Assembly (NCBI RefSeq): GCF_014841615.1
Contig: NZ_JACYUG010000009.1
Coordinates: forward strand, 62,001 to 126,000
DNA length: 64,000 bases
DNA from: Sphingomonas sp. CFBP 8760
Lineage (GTDB): Bacteria; Pseudomonadota; Alphaproteobacteria; Sphingomonadales; Sphingomonadaceae
Direction: 5' to 3'
Positions 53,226 to 61,999 of the stretch are shown piece after piece. Numbering within the stretch: the stretch's first letter is position 1; every line of letters starts with the position of its first letter. A program made the translations under genes and the position numbers. A model generated the notes under the pieces. The model was not told where the DNA came from and searched no databases. It saw only the letters and a list, made by a program, of their open reading frames with translations.

Positions 53226-54184
53226 CGCCACCGCCAACTTCGCCACTGCCCACCGATCGCGCCGCGATCGTCGCCGCCGCGCACGCCTCGATCGCGCGCG
53301 GATCGAAGAGCTTCGCCGCCGCCAGCACGCTGTTCGATCGCCCGACGCGCGAACGGGCCTGGCTGCTCTACGCCTGGTGCCGCGCGTGCGACGACATCGC
53401 CGACGGGCAGGATCACGGCCACGGCATGACCCGCGTCGACGATGCGCCCGCCCGCCTGATCGATCTGACGGCGCGGACCGAGGCGGCGCTGGCGGGCGAG
53501 GTCGTCGGCGACGTGGCGTTCGATGCGCTGCGGGTGGTCGCGGCCGAAACGCGGATGCCGCCGGCCTGGCCACGCGCGCTGATCGCGGGGTTCGCGCTGG
53601 ATGCGGCGGAATGGCGGCCGCAGACCGAGGACGACCTGTACCGTTATTGCTACCATGTCGCCGGGGTGGTCGGCTGCATGATGGCGGTGGTGATGGGGGT
53701 GGCGGCGGACGACGACGCGACGCTCGACCGCGCCTGCGATCTGGGCATGGCGTTCCAGCTCGCCAACATCGCCCGCGATATCGAGGAGGACGACCGCGCC
53801 GGCCGCCGCTACCTGCCCGCCGAGTGGCTGGCGGAGGCCGGCATCGGCCCGGACGAACCGCTGTTCCCCGCGCACACGCCGCACCTCGCGGTCCTCGCTC
53901 GCCGCCTCGCGACCCGCGCCGCCGCGTTCGAGGAAAGTGCCCGTCGCGGCACCCCCGCCCTGCCCCCGCGCGCGGCATGGGCGGTGCTGGCCGCCGCCAA
54001 CATCTATGGCGCGATCGGCCGCACCGTCGCCGCGCGCGGCGAACGCGCATGGGATACCCGTGTCGGTACGTCGAAGGCGGCGAAGATCGGCTTCATCGTG
54101 CGCGCGGCATACGAGGTGCAGGGTCGCACCCGCCTATATCCCCCCGTCCCCCGCGATCCGGGGCTATGGACGCGGCCGCGGTAA
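53222..54184 (+). CDS. crtB: Phytoene/squalene synthase (CrtB-like)
   Basis: This 320-residue prenyltransferase joins two prenyl diphosphates head to head. It has AASTLFDRPTRERAWLLYAWCRACDDIADGQ (first Asp-rich motif), DAAEWRPQTEDDLYRYCYHVAGVVGCMMA and AFQLANIARDIEEDDRAGRRYLPAEWL (second Asp-rich motif). These are CrtB-type features and fit carotenoid synthesis, typical of yellow sphingomonads. No crtI or crtY is nearby. The start is TTG at 53222 overlapping the LOG stop (TTGA). Confidence 0.92.
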   Translation: MTPPPTSPLPTDRAAIVAAAHASIARGSKSFAAASTLFDRPTRERAWLLYAWCRACDDIADGQDHGHGMTRVDDAPARLIDLTARTEAALAGEVVGDVAFDALRVVAAETRMPPAWPRALIAGFALDAAEWRPQTEDDLYRYCYHVAGVVGCMMAVVMGVAADDDATLDRACDLGMAFQLANIARDIEEDDRAGRRYLPAEWLAEAGIGPDEPLFPAHTPHLAVLARRLATRAAAFEESARRGTPALPPRAAWAVLAAANIYGAIGRTVAARGERAWDTRVGTSKAAKIGFIVRAAYEVQGRTRLYPPVPRDPGLWTRPR

Positions 54185-54204
54185 ACCGTCGCCTGAATAA
54201 ACCC

Positions 54205-54288
54205 GTCCGTCATTGCGAGCGTAGCGAAGCAATCCAGTGCCAAGTGCGTGGGACCCTGGATTGCTTCGCTACGCTCGCAATGACGGAC
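54205..54288. repeat. Palindromic interspersed repeat, copy 2
   Basis: Two 33-base arms (54205-54237 and 54256-54288) are perfect inverted copies with an 18-base spacer starting TG and ending GGGACC. It is the same element as at 5776-5851. It lies between the crtB-like gene and the convergent exonuclease gene, where it could also end transcription. No nuclease gene adjoins this copy. Confidence 0.96.
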
Positions 54289-54313
54289 AGGGTCAGTCCG
54301 CGGTTATCACAGT

Positions 54314-55084
54314 TTACAGCAGCAGTTCCTGCGGCGTCATCCGGCCGACATGGCCGCCGCCGCGCCGCCGCGCCATCTCCGTCTCCGCAGTGAAGCGGAT
54401 ATCGGGATCGCGGTCGCCGAGGAAACCGATCAGGCTCTCCTCCTCGATCTCGCGCCATTCCTTGCCGCGATCGGGGCCGTAGCGCACGCGCGGCAACAGT
54501 CCCGGCGCCTTCGACCATTCGATCAGTTGCGCCACCGACGCCTCGTTCAACTGGTCGCGCAGGTGATGCGCGGTGACGTAGCTGTCGGGAAAGGCGCGGT
54601 GGATCGGCAGGCCGCGTTCGTGGATCATCCCCTCGGGCTTGCGCCAGTAGCGCAGCACCTGGTTGGAGAAGCTGGGGCTGTCCGGCCACAACCGCAGCGC
54701 GCATTTCCACGTGCAGATCCAGTCCGCGCCGTGCGTCAGCGACGGGGTGCAGAACTGTTCCTCGAAACTCGCGCGGTGTGCCGCCAGCGCGATGCGGCGC
54801 GGCCATGGATCGAGCACCGGCCGCGCGACATCGTGCCACCAGCGCGCCTCGGCCACGTCCTCGTCGCGGATATGGTGGATCGCCATCGTGATCGGCGGGA
54901 TCGGCCGGCCGGGATTGACGAGGATGCTGCCGCCCTCGCCATACAGTTCCCAGCGCCCGTCCTTGCCCAGCGCCACGTCCTGCCAGCCGATCTCCAGCAC
55001 CGCATGGGCAGGCGGTGCGTTGCCGGTGGTTTCGAGGTCGATGACGCGGATGATCTGCGGTTGGGGCGGAGGCATGACCCCCAT
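54314..55084 (-). CDS. Exodeoxyribonuclease X-like 3'-5' exonuclease
   Basis: This 256-residue protein has the DEDD exonuclease start IIRVIDLETTGNAPPAHAVLEIGWQDVAL, AIHHIRDEDVA, and LAAHRASFEEQF as Exo II. A later DSYVTAHHLRDQL completes the active site (DEDDh type). The C-terminal part KEWREIEEESLIGFLGDRDPDIRFTAETEMARR matches the short ExoX-type accessory domain. It probably trims single-stranded DNA in repair. The start is uncertain between ATG 55084 and ATG 55075. Confidence 0.88.
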   Translation of the reverse strand: MGVMPPPQPQIIRVIDLETTGNAPPAHAVLEIGWQDVALGKDGRWELYGEGGSILVNPGRPIPPITMAIHHIRDEDVAEARWWHDVARPVLDPWPRRIALAAHRASFEEQFCTPSLTHGADWICTWKCALRLWPDSPSFSNQVLRYWRKPEGMIHERGLPIHRAFPDSYVTAHHLRDQLNEASVAQLIEWSKAPGLLPRVRYGPDRGKEWREIEEESLIGFLGDRDPDIRFTAETEMARRRGGGHVGRMTPQELLL

Positions 55085-55098
55085 GTGGGTGATGAACG

Positions 55099-56493
55099 CT
55101 AAAAAATCGAGATGCCGGGTGCGCGCATGATGCCGCACGCCGTCAGATGCGTATCCACCGTCGCCAGGATACGGGCAAGGCCCTCGGCATCCGTCGCCTC
55201 GGCGCGGATCGTCACCGCCGCTTCGGTGTTGGACGAACGCAACAGCCACCAACCGTCCGCCGCCGTCACCCGCACGCCATCGGTCGTGTCGGCGGTCATC
55301 CCCGCCGCATCGAGTCGGGCCGCGACCTCCGCCACGACCGCCAGCTTGCGATCCTCCGGCACGGGGATACGCAGGTCGGGGGTCGATACGCAGGCCGGCA
55401 TCGCATCGCGCAGTTCGGCCAGCGAGCGGCCGGACAGGCACACCGCACGGATCAGCCGTACCGCCGCATAGAGCGCGTCGTCGAACCCGTACCAGTCCTG
55501 CGCGAAGAAGATGTGGCCGGACAGCTCGCCCGCCAGCGGTGCGCCCGTCTCGACCATCTTGGCCTTGATCGGGCTGTGGCCGGTCCGCGCGATACAGGGC
55601 ACGCCGCCTAGCGCCGCGATCCGGTCGAACACCGTCTGGCTCGCCTTCACGTCGGCGATGATGGTCGCGCCGGGCAGTTCGCGCAGCAGCGGTTCCGCCA
55701 GGATCGCGAGGATGCGGTCGCCCCACAATACCCGGCCCTGCCCGTCGATCGCGCCGATCCGGTCGCCATCGCCATCGAACGCCAGCCCGAGATCGAGCCG
55801 CTTCGCGGCGACCAGCGCGCGCAGGTCGGCCAGATTGGCCTCGTCGCCCGGATCGGGGTGATGATGGGGGAAACGGCCATCGGGTTCGACGTGCAGCAGG
55901 TGATGCTCGCCCGGCAGCAGCGCCGTCAGCCGTTCGACCGCCGGCCCCGCCGCGCCGTTGCCGCAGTCCCAGCCGATCCGCAGGCCGCCGCCGCCGGCGA
56001 TGTCCCAGCCCGCCATCAGCCGCGCGACGTAATCGCCCAGCACATCGATGTCGGTGACGGTGCCGGCTCCCTCGGTCCAGTCGCCCGCCGCCGCGATTCC
56101 CGCAAGGTCCGCGATGTCGTCGCCCCAGAACGGGCGATGGCCCAGCACCAGCTTGAACCCGTTATGATCGACCGGATTGTGGCTACCGGTCACCACGATG
56201 CCGCCATCCACCCCCAGCACCGCCTCCGCATAATACAGCATCGGCGATGGGCACAGGCCGATCCGCACCACGTCGACGCCCCCCGCCGCCAGTCCCTCGA
56301 CCAGCGCCGCCTCCAGCATCGGCGACGACAACCGGCCATCGCGCCCCACCACCACGCGGTGGCCACCGGCATGGCGGATGCAGGTCGCGAAGCTGCGCCC
56401 GACCGCATGGGCATCCGCCGCGCCCAGCATGTCGCCGACGACGCCGCGAATGTCGTATTCGCGCAGGACGGTGGGATCGAACCGGTGGCTCAC
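55099..56493 (-). CDS. Phosphoglucomutase/phosphomannomutase
   Basis: This 464-residue alpha-D-phosphohexomutase has TGSHNPVDHNGFKLVLG with the phosphorylated serine S104, the metal loop LAFDGDGDRIGAIDG, the sugar-binding GELSGHIFFAQDWYGFDDALYAAVRLI and the C-terminal phosphate loop WWLLRSSNTEAAVTIRAEA. REYDIRGVVG near the N-terminus is typical of bacterial PMM/PGM. It makes mannose-1-P or glucose-1-P for polysaccharides. GTG start at 56493 overlaps the upstream DnaJ-like gene. Confidence 0.94.
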   Translation of the reverse strand: MSHRFDPTVLREYDIRGVVGDMLGAADAHAVGRSFATCIRHAGGHRVVVGRDGRLSSPMLEAALVEGLAAGGVDVVRIGLCPSPMLYYAEAVLGVDGGIVVTGSHNPVDHNGFKLVLGHRPFWGDDIADLAGIAAAGDWTEGAGTVTDIDVLGDYVARLMAGWDIAGGGGLRIGWDCGNGAAGPAVERLTALLPGEHHLLHVEPDGRFPHHHPDPGDEANLADLRALVAAKRLDLGLAFDGDGDRIGAIDGQGRVLWGDRILAILAEPLLRELPGATIIADVKASQTVFDRIAALGGVPCIARTGHSPIKAKMVETGAPLAGELSGHIFFAQDWYGFDDALYAAVRLIRAVCLSGRSLAELRDAMPACVSTPDLRIPVPEDRKLAVVAEVAARLDAAGMTADTTDGVRVTAADGWWLLRSSNTEAAVTIRAEATDAEGLARILATVDTHLTACGIMRAPGISIF

Positions 56494-56768
56494 CGCTCCG
56501 GCGCGATCCCGTCACCCGTCGGTCGCCCGACCAGCACGTCGCGCGCGGCGTTGATGCGCCGCGCGAGTTCGGTCGATCCGCCGCGATCGGGATGCACGCC
56601 CGCCAGCAGCCGGCGGTGCGCCGCCCGGATCGCCGCCGCATCCGCGCGCGGGCCGACGCCCAGCACCGCGCGCGCCTCCACCTCCTCGGCGGCCATGCGG
56701 CGCTTGCCCGACGGTTTCAGATATTTCCATGCCGCCCAGATCAGCAGGGCGGCGATCAGCCACTTCAC
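56490..56768 (-). CDS. Small membrane-anchored DnaJ-domain protein
   Basis: This 92-residue protein has one N-terminal transmembrane helix (MKWLIAALLIWAAWKYLKP) followed by a J-domain with RAVLGVGPRADAAAIRAAHRRLLAGVHPDRGGSTELARRINAARDVLVG, including the HPD motif (59-61). It resembles Tim14/Pam18-type or DjlA-like J-proteins that recruit DnaK at the membrane. It overlaps both mipZ (GTGA) and the mutase gene (GTGA). Confidence 0.85.
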   Translation of the reverse strand: MKWLIAALLIWAAWKYLKPSGKRRMAAEEVEARAVLGVGPRADAAAIRAAHRRLLAGVHPDRGGSTELARRINAARDVLVGRPTGDGIAPER

Positions 56769-57616
56769 GCCGCGACGTCCGGCACGGTCGGACCCGGCGG
56801 GGTGACATCGGGCCGGGCGGCATCAGGCGATACGTCCGCCTCGCCCGGCGTCACCTCGGGCAGTTGCAGCGCCGCCATCATCTCGCGCAGTTCCTGCCGG
56901 GCGGCGACATGGCCGATGCCCATCGATCCGAACTCGCGCGCATCGATCATCGTCAGCCCCTGCGGAAACATCTCGCGATAGATCACGCGTTCGCCCAGAC
57001 CCGGGATGATCCGGAACCCGACCCGCTTCGACAGTTGCGCCAGCGCATCCGACACGCGGCGCATGTTGCGTGCTTCGATATGCTGCAACCGGTTGCGCAG
57101 CACGACCCAGTCGATCGTCGTCCCGTCCGCCCGCGCCCGCTGCTTGCGCGCATCCCAGATCAGTTCGGAATAGAAGGACGGGCGCGTCACCTGGAACGTG
57201 TCGGGATCGACCTGCCCGATCAGGTCGAAATCGACGAAGCTGTCGTTCATCGGCGTGACCAGCGTGTTCGACAGCGTCGCGGCGGTGCGCGCGAAGGGAT
57301 CGTCGCGCCCCGGCGTGTCGACGATCAGGAAATCGCAGTCGGTGATCAGCGAATGCCACGTCTCCGCGAAGAAATCCTCGCTCGCCCCGTCATGCGTCGC
57401 ATGGCGCGGCATCGGCAGGTCGATACCACGGCTGCGGATCGTGGCGGCGCGGTTGTCCAGATACCGGCCGACGGTGCGCTGGCGATGGTCCAGATCCATG
57501 CACGACACGCGCGCGCCCCGGGCCGCCAGGGCGATGGCGACATGGACCGCGGTGGTCGACTTGCCCGTCCCGCCCTTCTCGTTGGCGAAGACGATGATAT
57601 GCGGGCCGCTCGACAA
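56765..57616 (-). CDS. mipZ: Division-plane positioning ATPase MipZ
   Basis: This 283-residue ParA-family ATPase has Walker A ANEKGGTGKSTTAVHVAIAL (K14-T21), CMDLDHRQRTVGRYLDNRAATI and the deviant DTPGRDDPFARTAATLSNTLVTPMNDSFVDFDLIGQVDPDTFQVTRPSFYSELIWDARKQRA. It ends VGFRIIPGLGERVIYREMFPQGLTMIDAREFG. These match Caulobacter MipZ closely. MipZ binds ParB near the origin and inhibits FtsZ, placing division at midcell. The start is TTG at 57616, preceded by GGGGA; no in-frame ATG is near. Confidence 0.95.
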   Translation of the reverse strand: MSSGPHIIVFANEKGGTGKSTTAVHVAIALAARGARVSCMDLDHRQRTVGRYLDNRAATIRSRGIDLPMPRHATHDGASEDFFAETWHSLITDCDFLIVDTPGRDDPFARTAATLSNTLVTPMNDSFVDFDLIGQVDPDTFQVTRPSFYSELIWDARKQRARADGTTIDWVVLRNRLQHIEARNMRRVSDALAQLSKRVGFRIIPGLGERVIYREMFPQGLTMIDAREFGSMGIGHVAARQELREMMAALQLPEVTPGEADVSPDAARPDVTPPGPTVPDVAA

Positions 57617-57692
57617 CGCCCATTCCCCTGTTGATCCTACCTGTTTGGCTTCATAGAAGCCCTGCCCGCATTGTTCGAGGGGGAAGTTGCCC

Positions 57693-58535
57693 GTGCTGAC
57701 CGTCCGTGATCTGGAAGAGCTGCGCGCCCGCGTCGCGGGCTGGCGCGCGGCGGGCGACCGGGTCGCGCTGGTGCCGACGATGGGCGCGCTCCACGCCGGC
57801 CACATGGCCCTGGTGGAGGCGGCGCGGCGCGGCGGGACGCGGGTGGTGGCCTCGATTTTCGTCAACCCGCGCCAGTTCGGCCCGAACGAGGACCTCGCCC
57901 GTTATCCCCGGCGCGAGATGGCGGACGCGCGGCTGCTGGCGGAGCATGGCTGCGACCTGCTCTGGGCCCCCACGGTCGAGACGATGTACCCTGCCGGTTT
58001 CGCCACCACCATCTCCGTCGCGGGGGTGAGCGACGGACTGGACGGCGCCGCCCGCCCCGGCCATTTCGACGGGGTCGCCACCGTCGTCGCCAAGCTGCTG
58101 GGCCAGGTCCGCCCCGACAGCGCCTGGTTCGGCGAGAAGGATTTCCAGCAACTGGCGGTGATCCGCCGCCTCGTCGCCGATCTCGATCTCGACGTGGCGA
58201 TCATGGGCGTGCCGACCCAGCGGGACGACGACGGTCTCGCCCTGTCGTCGCGCAACATCTATCTCGACGAGGGCGAACGCGCCCGCGCGGTCGCGCTGCC
58301 CCGCGCGCTCGGCATCGCCGCCCGCGCGATCGGTCGCGGCGAATCGCCCGCCGCCGTGCTCGCCGATGCCTATGCCGCACTCCATGCTGCCGGATTCGTC
58401 GTCGATTATGTCGAGCTGGTCGATGCCGAGACGCTTGCCCCCGCCACGGCAGCGGGACGGCCGCTGCGCCTGCTGGCGGCGGCGCGGATGGGGGCGACCC
58501 GGCTGATCGACAACGTACCGGTCGAATCCGCCTGA
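57693..58535 (+). CDS. panC: Pantothenate synthetase PanC
   Basis: This 280-residue ligase joins pantoate and beta-alanine using ATP. It has ALVPTMGALHAGHMALVEAARR (HxGH at about 34-37), SIFVNPRQFGPNEDLARYPR, GHFDGVATVVAKLLGQVRPDSAWFGEKDFQQLAVIRRLV and GLALSSRNIYLDEGER (the SSRN loop), all PanC. A GTG at 57693 is favoured because GGGGGA lies about 9 bases upstream; a TTG at 57687 is too close to it. The gene is divergent from mipZ. Confidence 0.96.
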   Translation: MLTVRDLEELRARVAGWRAAGDRVALVPTMGALHAGHMALVEAARRGGTRVVASIFVNPRQFGPNEDLARYPRREMADARLLAEHGCDLLWAPTVETMYPAGFATTISVAGVSDGLDGAARPGHFDGVATVVAKLLGQVRPDSAWFGEKDFQQLAVIRRLVADLDLDVAIMGVPTQRDDDGLALSSRNIYLDEGERARAVALPRALGIAARAIGRGESPAAVLADAYAALHAAGFVVDYVELVDAETLAPATAAGRPLRLLAAARMGATRLIDNVPVESA

Positions 58536-58608
58536 GTCCGCGCCTGCGTTAACCATTTGGTTAAACGAATCGATGCAGGATGCGCCCATAGGAAAACAGG
58601 ATTTTCAC

Positions 58609-58905
58609 ATGGGCAGCAGCATCAAGTCCGCGCTCTTTCTGGCCGAATCCCGTCTGGCGGATGCGGCAAGGGGCGATGGTAACGCACTCTACGATCTGGG
58701 CATCAGCTACCAGACCGGCACCGCCGGCGTCGCGATCGATCTGATCGAGGCACACAAATGGTTCAACCTCGCCGCCGTCGCCGGCCTTGAGGAAGCGCAG
58801 GACGCGCGCAGCGCGGTCGCCGGCGACATGACCGCCCGCGAAATCGCCCGCGCGCAGGCCGCCGCGCGCGCGTGGCTCGGCTCGGTGCAGCAGGGTACGG
58901 CGTAA
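58609..58905 (+). CDS. Small Sel1/TPR-like repeat protein
   Basis: This 98-residue protein has a Sel1-like repeat: GDGNALYDLGISYQTGTAGVAIDLIEAHKWFNLAAVAGLEEAQDARSAVAGDMTAREIARAQAAARAWLG. NALYDLGISYQTG and DLIEAHKWFNLAA are the two helices. It has no signal peptide. AGGATTTTCAC lies before ATG 58609; an ATG at 58573 is the longer alternative. It is followed by a convergent terminator before topA. Confidence 0.78.
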   Translation: MGSSIKSALFLAESRLADAARGDGNALYDLGISYQTGTAGVAIDLIEAHKWFNLAAVAGLEEAQDARSAVAGDMTAREIARAQAAARAWLGSVQQGTA

Positions 58906-58910
58906 GACAC

Positions 58911-58944
58911 CCTCCCTATCCTTCGCGCCGGAAGGATGGGGAGG
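58911..58944. terminator. Bidirectional terminator hairpin between the Sel1-like gene and topA
   Basis: Arms 58911-58924 (CCTCCCTATCCTTC) and 58931-58944 (GAAGGATGGGGAGG) pair over 14 bases with one T-G mismatch and a 6-base loop. It lies between the two convergent stops. No T run on either side, so it may act weakly or with Rho. Confidence 0.65.
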
Positions 58945-58960
58945 ATCATCGATACAGCCG

Positions 58961-61561
58961 CTATTCCGCCGGCTTCTTCTTGGCCGTTGCCTTCTTCGCG
59001 GCGGGCTTCTTCGCGGCCGGCTTTTTGGCGGCAGGCTGGTCCGCTTCGGGCTCCTTCTTGGCCGCCGCCTTCTTGGCGGGGGCCTTCTTCGCGGGCGCCT
59101 TCTTCTTCGGTTTGGGTGCCGCCGCCGCGCGCGCGTCGATCAGGCTGGCGGCTTCCTCCAGCGTCAACTGGTCGGGCGTCACCGACTTGGGCAGGGTCGC
59201 GTTGGTTTCGCCGTCCGTGACATATGCGCCGTAGCGGCCCTCCATCACCTTCAGTTCCAGTTCCGTGCGCGGATGCTTGCCCAGCTCCTTCAGCGGCGGC
59301 TTGGCCGCGCCGCGCGCCGGGCGGCCACCGCCCGCCGCCGCCTCGGCCAGCTTGACCACCGCCGCGTTCATCCCCGTCTCGAACACGTCCGCCGTGGTCT
59401 GCAACCGCGCATATTTGCCGGCATGGGCCAGATAGGGGCCATAGCGCCCGATCGAGGCGGTGATGTCCTCGCCGGTCTCGGGATGCTTGCCGATCGTGCG
59501 CGGCAGGCTGAGCAGCTTCAGCGCCCATTCCAGATCGAGTTCGATATCCTTGGGGATCGACGCGCGTTTGGCGTCCTTGCCCTCGCCCAGCTGGATATAG
59601 GGGCCGAACCGCCCCGACTTGCGCTCGACCGGCAGGTCGGTCGCCGGGTCCTTGCCCAGCGTCTCCGGTCCCGTATCCTCATCGGCGCTGCCGCCCTGCG
59701 CGAAGCGGCGGGTATATTTGCACTCGGGATAGTTCGAACACGCCACGAACGCGCCGAACCGGCCGCCGCGCAGCGCCAGCTTGCCCTCGCCGCAATTGGG
59801 GCACAGGCGCGGGTCGCCGCCGTCCGCCTTGTCGGGGAACAGGTAGGGCGCGAGGAAGATGTCGAGTTCGGCGGTGATCGCGCTCGGCTGCTGCTCCATC
59901 ACATCGACGGTCAGCGGCTTGAAATCGCGCCAGAACGCCTCCAGCACCGCCTGCCACTGCGCGCGGCCGCCGGACACGTCGTCCAGTTCCTCTTCCAGAT
60001 CGGCGGTATAGTCGAACCCGACATATTTCGGGAAGAACCGCTCCAGGAACGCCGTCACCAGCCGTCCGCTCTCCTCCGCGAAGAACCGGTTCTTCTCGAT
60101 CCGCACATAGGCGCGGTCCTTCAGCGTCTTGATGATCGAGGCATAGGTGGAGGGGCGGCCGATCCCCAGTTCCTCCATCCGCTTGACCAGCGACGCTTCG
60201 GAGAAGCGCGGCGGCGGCTGGGTGAAATGCTGTTCGGCGTCGACGCCCTTCTTCGCCGGGGCATCGCCCTCGCGCATCCGGGGCAGGCGGCGCGATTCCT
60301 CGTCCGCCGAATCGTCGGTCCCTTCCTCGTAAAGCGCGAGATAGCCGGGGAACAGCACCACCTGCCCGGTCGCGCGCAGCACGTGGCGGCCGGTGCCCTC
60401 GGCCAGTTCCACCGTCGTCCGCTCGAACCGCGCCGACGCCATCTGGCTGGCCAGCGCGCGCTTGAAGATCAGGTCGTACAGCCGCGCGTGATCGCCGCCG
60501 CCGGCCTTGTCCTTGCCGAAATCGGTCGGGCGGATCGCCTCGTGCGCTTCCTGCGCGTTCTTGGCCTTGGTCTGATATTGCCGGGGCTTGTCCGGTACAT
60601 AGCCAGCGTCATAGCGATTCGCGATGGCGAGGCGCGCGGCGGAGATGGCGCTGCCGTCCATCTGCACGCCGTCCGTCCGCATGTACGTGATCGCGCCGTC
60701 CTCGTATAACCCTTGCGCGATCCGCATCGTGTGATCGGCGGAAAAGCCCAGTTTGCGCGCCGCCTCCTGTTGCAGGGTGGAGGTGGTGAAGGGCGGCGGC
60801 GGGTTGCGCGTGCCGGGCTTGGTTTCGACCGACTGGACCGAGAAGCGTCCCTCCTCGACCGCGGCCTTCGCACGCAGCGCATCGCCCTCGTTACCGATCG
60901 ACAGCCGGTCGAGCTTGGTGCCTTCCCACTGGACGAGGCGGGCGGTGAATGGCGTGCCGTCCTGCTCCATCCGCGCGGTGACGGACCAGTATTCCTGCGC
61001 GCGGAACGCCTCGATCTCGCGCTCGCGCTGCACGATCAGGCGCAGCGCCACCGACTGGACGCGGCCGGCCGACTTCGCGCCGGGCAGCTTGCGCCACAGC
61101 ACCGGCGACAGCGTGAAGCCGACGAGGTAGTCGAGCGCGCGCCGTGCCCGGTACGCGTCGATCAGGTCGGTATCCAGTTCGCGCGGGGCCTTCATCGCCG
61201 CCAGGATCGCAGGCTTGGTGATCGCGTTGAACGTCACGCGCTGCACGTCCTTGGGCAACGCCTTGCGCCCGCGCAGCACCTCCTGCACGTGCCACGAGAT
61301 CGCCTCGCCCTCGCGATCGGGATCGGTCGCCAGGATCAGGCGGTCGGCGGTCTTCGACAGGTCGGCGATCGCCTTCAGCTGCTTGGCCTTATCCGCGTAA
61401 TTTTCCCACTCCATCGCGAACCCCTCGTCGGGGTTCACCGATCCGTCCTTGGGCGGCAGGTCGCGGACATGGCCGTAACTGGCGAGGACCCGGTAGTCGC
61501 TGCCGAGATATTTTTCGATGGTCTTCGCCTTGGCGGGCGATTCGACGATGACGAGCTGCAT
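58961..61561 (-). CDS. topA: DNA topoisomerase I
   Basis: This 866-residue type IA topoisomerase relaxes negative supercoils. The Toprim domain has VIVESPAKAKTIEKYLG and ATDPDREGE (79-87). The active-site tyrosine is Y293 in GAITYMRTDGVQM. One C4 zinc finger is CPNCGEGKLALRGGRFGAFVACSNYPECKYTRRF, followed by Toprim_Crpt-type repeats (GRFGPYIQLGEG, GRYGPYLAHAGKYARL, GRYGAYVTDGETNATLP). The C-terminal about 60 residues are a lysine/alanine tail (AKKPAAKK type), common in alphaproteobacteria and probably DNA-binding. Confidence 0.97.
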   Translation of the reverse strand: MQLVIVESPAKAKTIEKYLGSDYRVLASYGHVRDLPPKDGSVNPDEGFAMEWENYADKAKQLKAIADLSKTADRLILATDPDREGEAISWHVQEVLRGRKALPKDVQRVTFNAITKPAILAAMKAPRELDTDLIDAYRARRALDYLVGFTLSPVLWRKLPGAKSAGRVQSVALRLIVQREREIEAFRAQEYWSVTARMEQDGTPFTARLVQWEGTKLDRLSIGNEGDALRAKAAVEEGRFSVQSVETKPGTRNPPPPFTTSTLQQEAARKLGFSADHTMRIAQGLYEDGAITYMRTDGVQMDGSAISAARLAIANRYDAGYVPDKPRQYQTKAKNAQEAHEAIRPTDFGKDKAGGGDHARLYDLIFKRALASQMASARFERTTVELAEGTGRHVLRATGQVVLFPGYLALYEEGTDDSADEESRRLPRMREGDAPAKKGVDAEQHFTQPPPRFSEASLVKRMEELGIGRPSTYASIIKTLKDRAYVRIEKNRFFAEESGRLVTAFLERFFPKYVGFDYTADLEEELDDVSGGRAQWQAVLEAFWRDFKPLTVDVMEQQPSAITAELDIFLAPYLFPDKADGGDPRLCPNCGEGKLALRGGRFGAFVACSNYPECKYTRRFAQGGSADEDTGPETLGKDPATDLPVERKSGRFGPYIQLGEGKDAKRASIPKDIELDLEWALKLLSLPRTIGKHPETGEDITASIGRYGPYLAHAGKYARLQTTADVFETGMNAAVVKLAEAAAGGGRPARGAAKPPLKELGKHPRTELELKVMEGRYGAYVTDGETNATLPKSVTPDQLTLEEAASLIDARAAAAPKPKKKAPAKKAPAKKAAAKKEPEADQPAAKKPAAKKPAAKKATAKKKPAE

Positions 61562-61645
61562 AAGCGGTCGATGATGTCCTTACGTGTATGCGCGAGGGTG
61601 GCGACGACCACCTGCCCGCGTCAAGCGGCGGCTATCAACGTCCGA

Positions 61646-61999
61646 TTACCGTTTTGGTGCGCGGCCCATGCCGCCCTTAGGCAAATGGCGAGCCATACGG
61701 GTCCGCAACAGCCCGATCAGCGCCGGGTCCATGAATGGATAGTCGTCGGGAATGTCGAGACAGATGATCCGCTTGCCGGCCAGCGTGCGACGATGGCGTT
61801 GCTGGATTTTGCTGCGATGCGCCTTTTCCATCACCACCACCACGTCGGCCCATCCGATCAGTTCGTCGGTCAGCGGGTTTTCCGCGTCATGATTGGTGCC
61901 GGCCGACGATACCTCGATCCGGTCGTCGTCCGCGAATATCTGCTCGGCGGTCGGACTGCGCAGCCGGTTCTGGCTGCATACGAACAGGAAATTCTTCAC
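61646..61999 (-). CDS. Low-molecular-weight tyrosine-phosphatase-like protein
   Basis: This 117-residue protein begins MKNFLFVCSQNRLRSPTAEQIF with the CX5R motif (C8-R14), and has LTDELIGWADVVVVMEKAHRSKIQQRH and the general-acid loop CLDIPDDYPFMDPALIGLL. It resembles the short stand-alone LMW phosphatases. GTG start at 61999 overlaps the dprA stop (GTGA). Substrate unknown. Confidence 0.88.
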   Translation of the reverse strand: MKNFLFVCSQNRLRSPTAEQIFADDDRIEVSSAGTNHDAENPLTDELIGWADVVVVMEKAHRSKIQQRHRRTLAGKRIICLDIPDDYPFMDPALIGLLRTRMARHLPKGGMGRAPKR

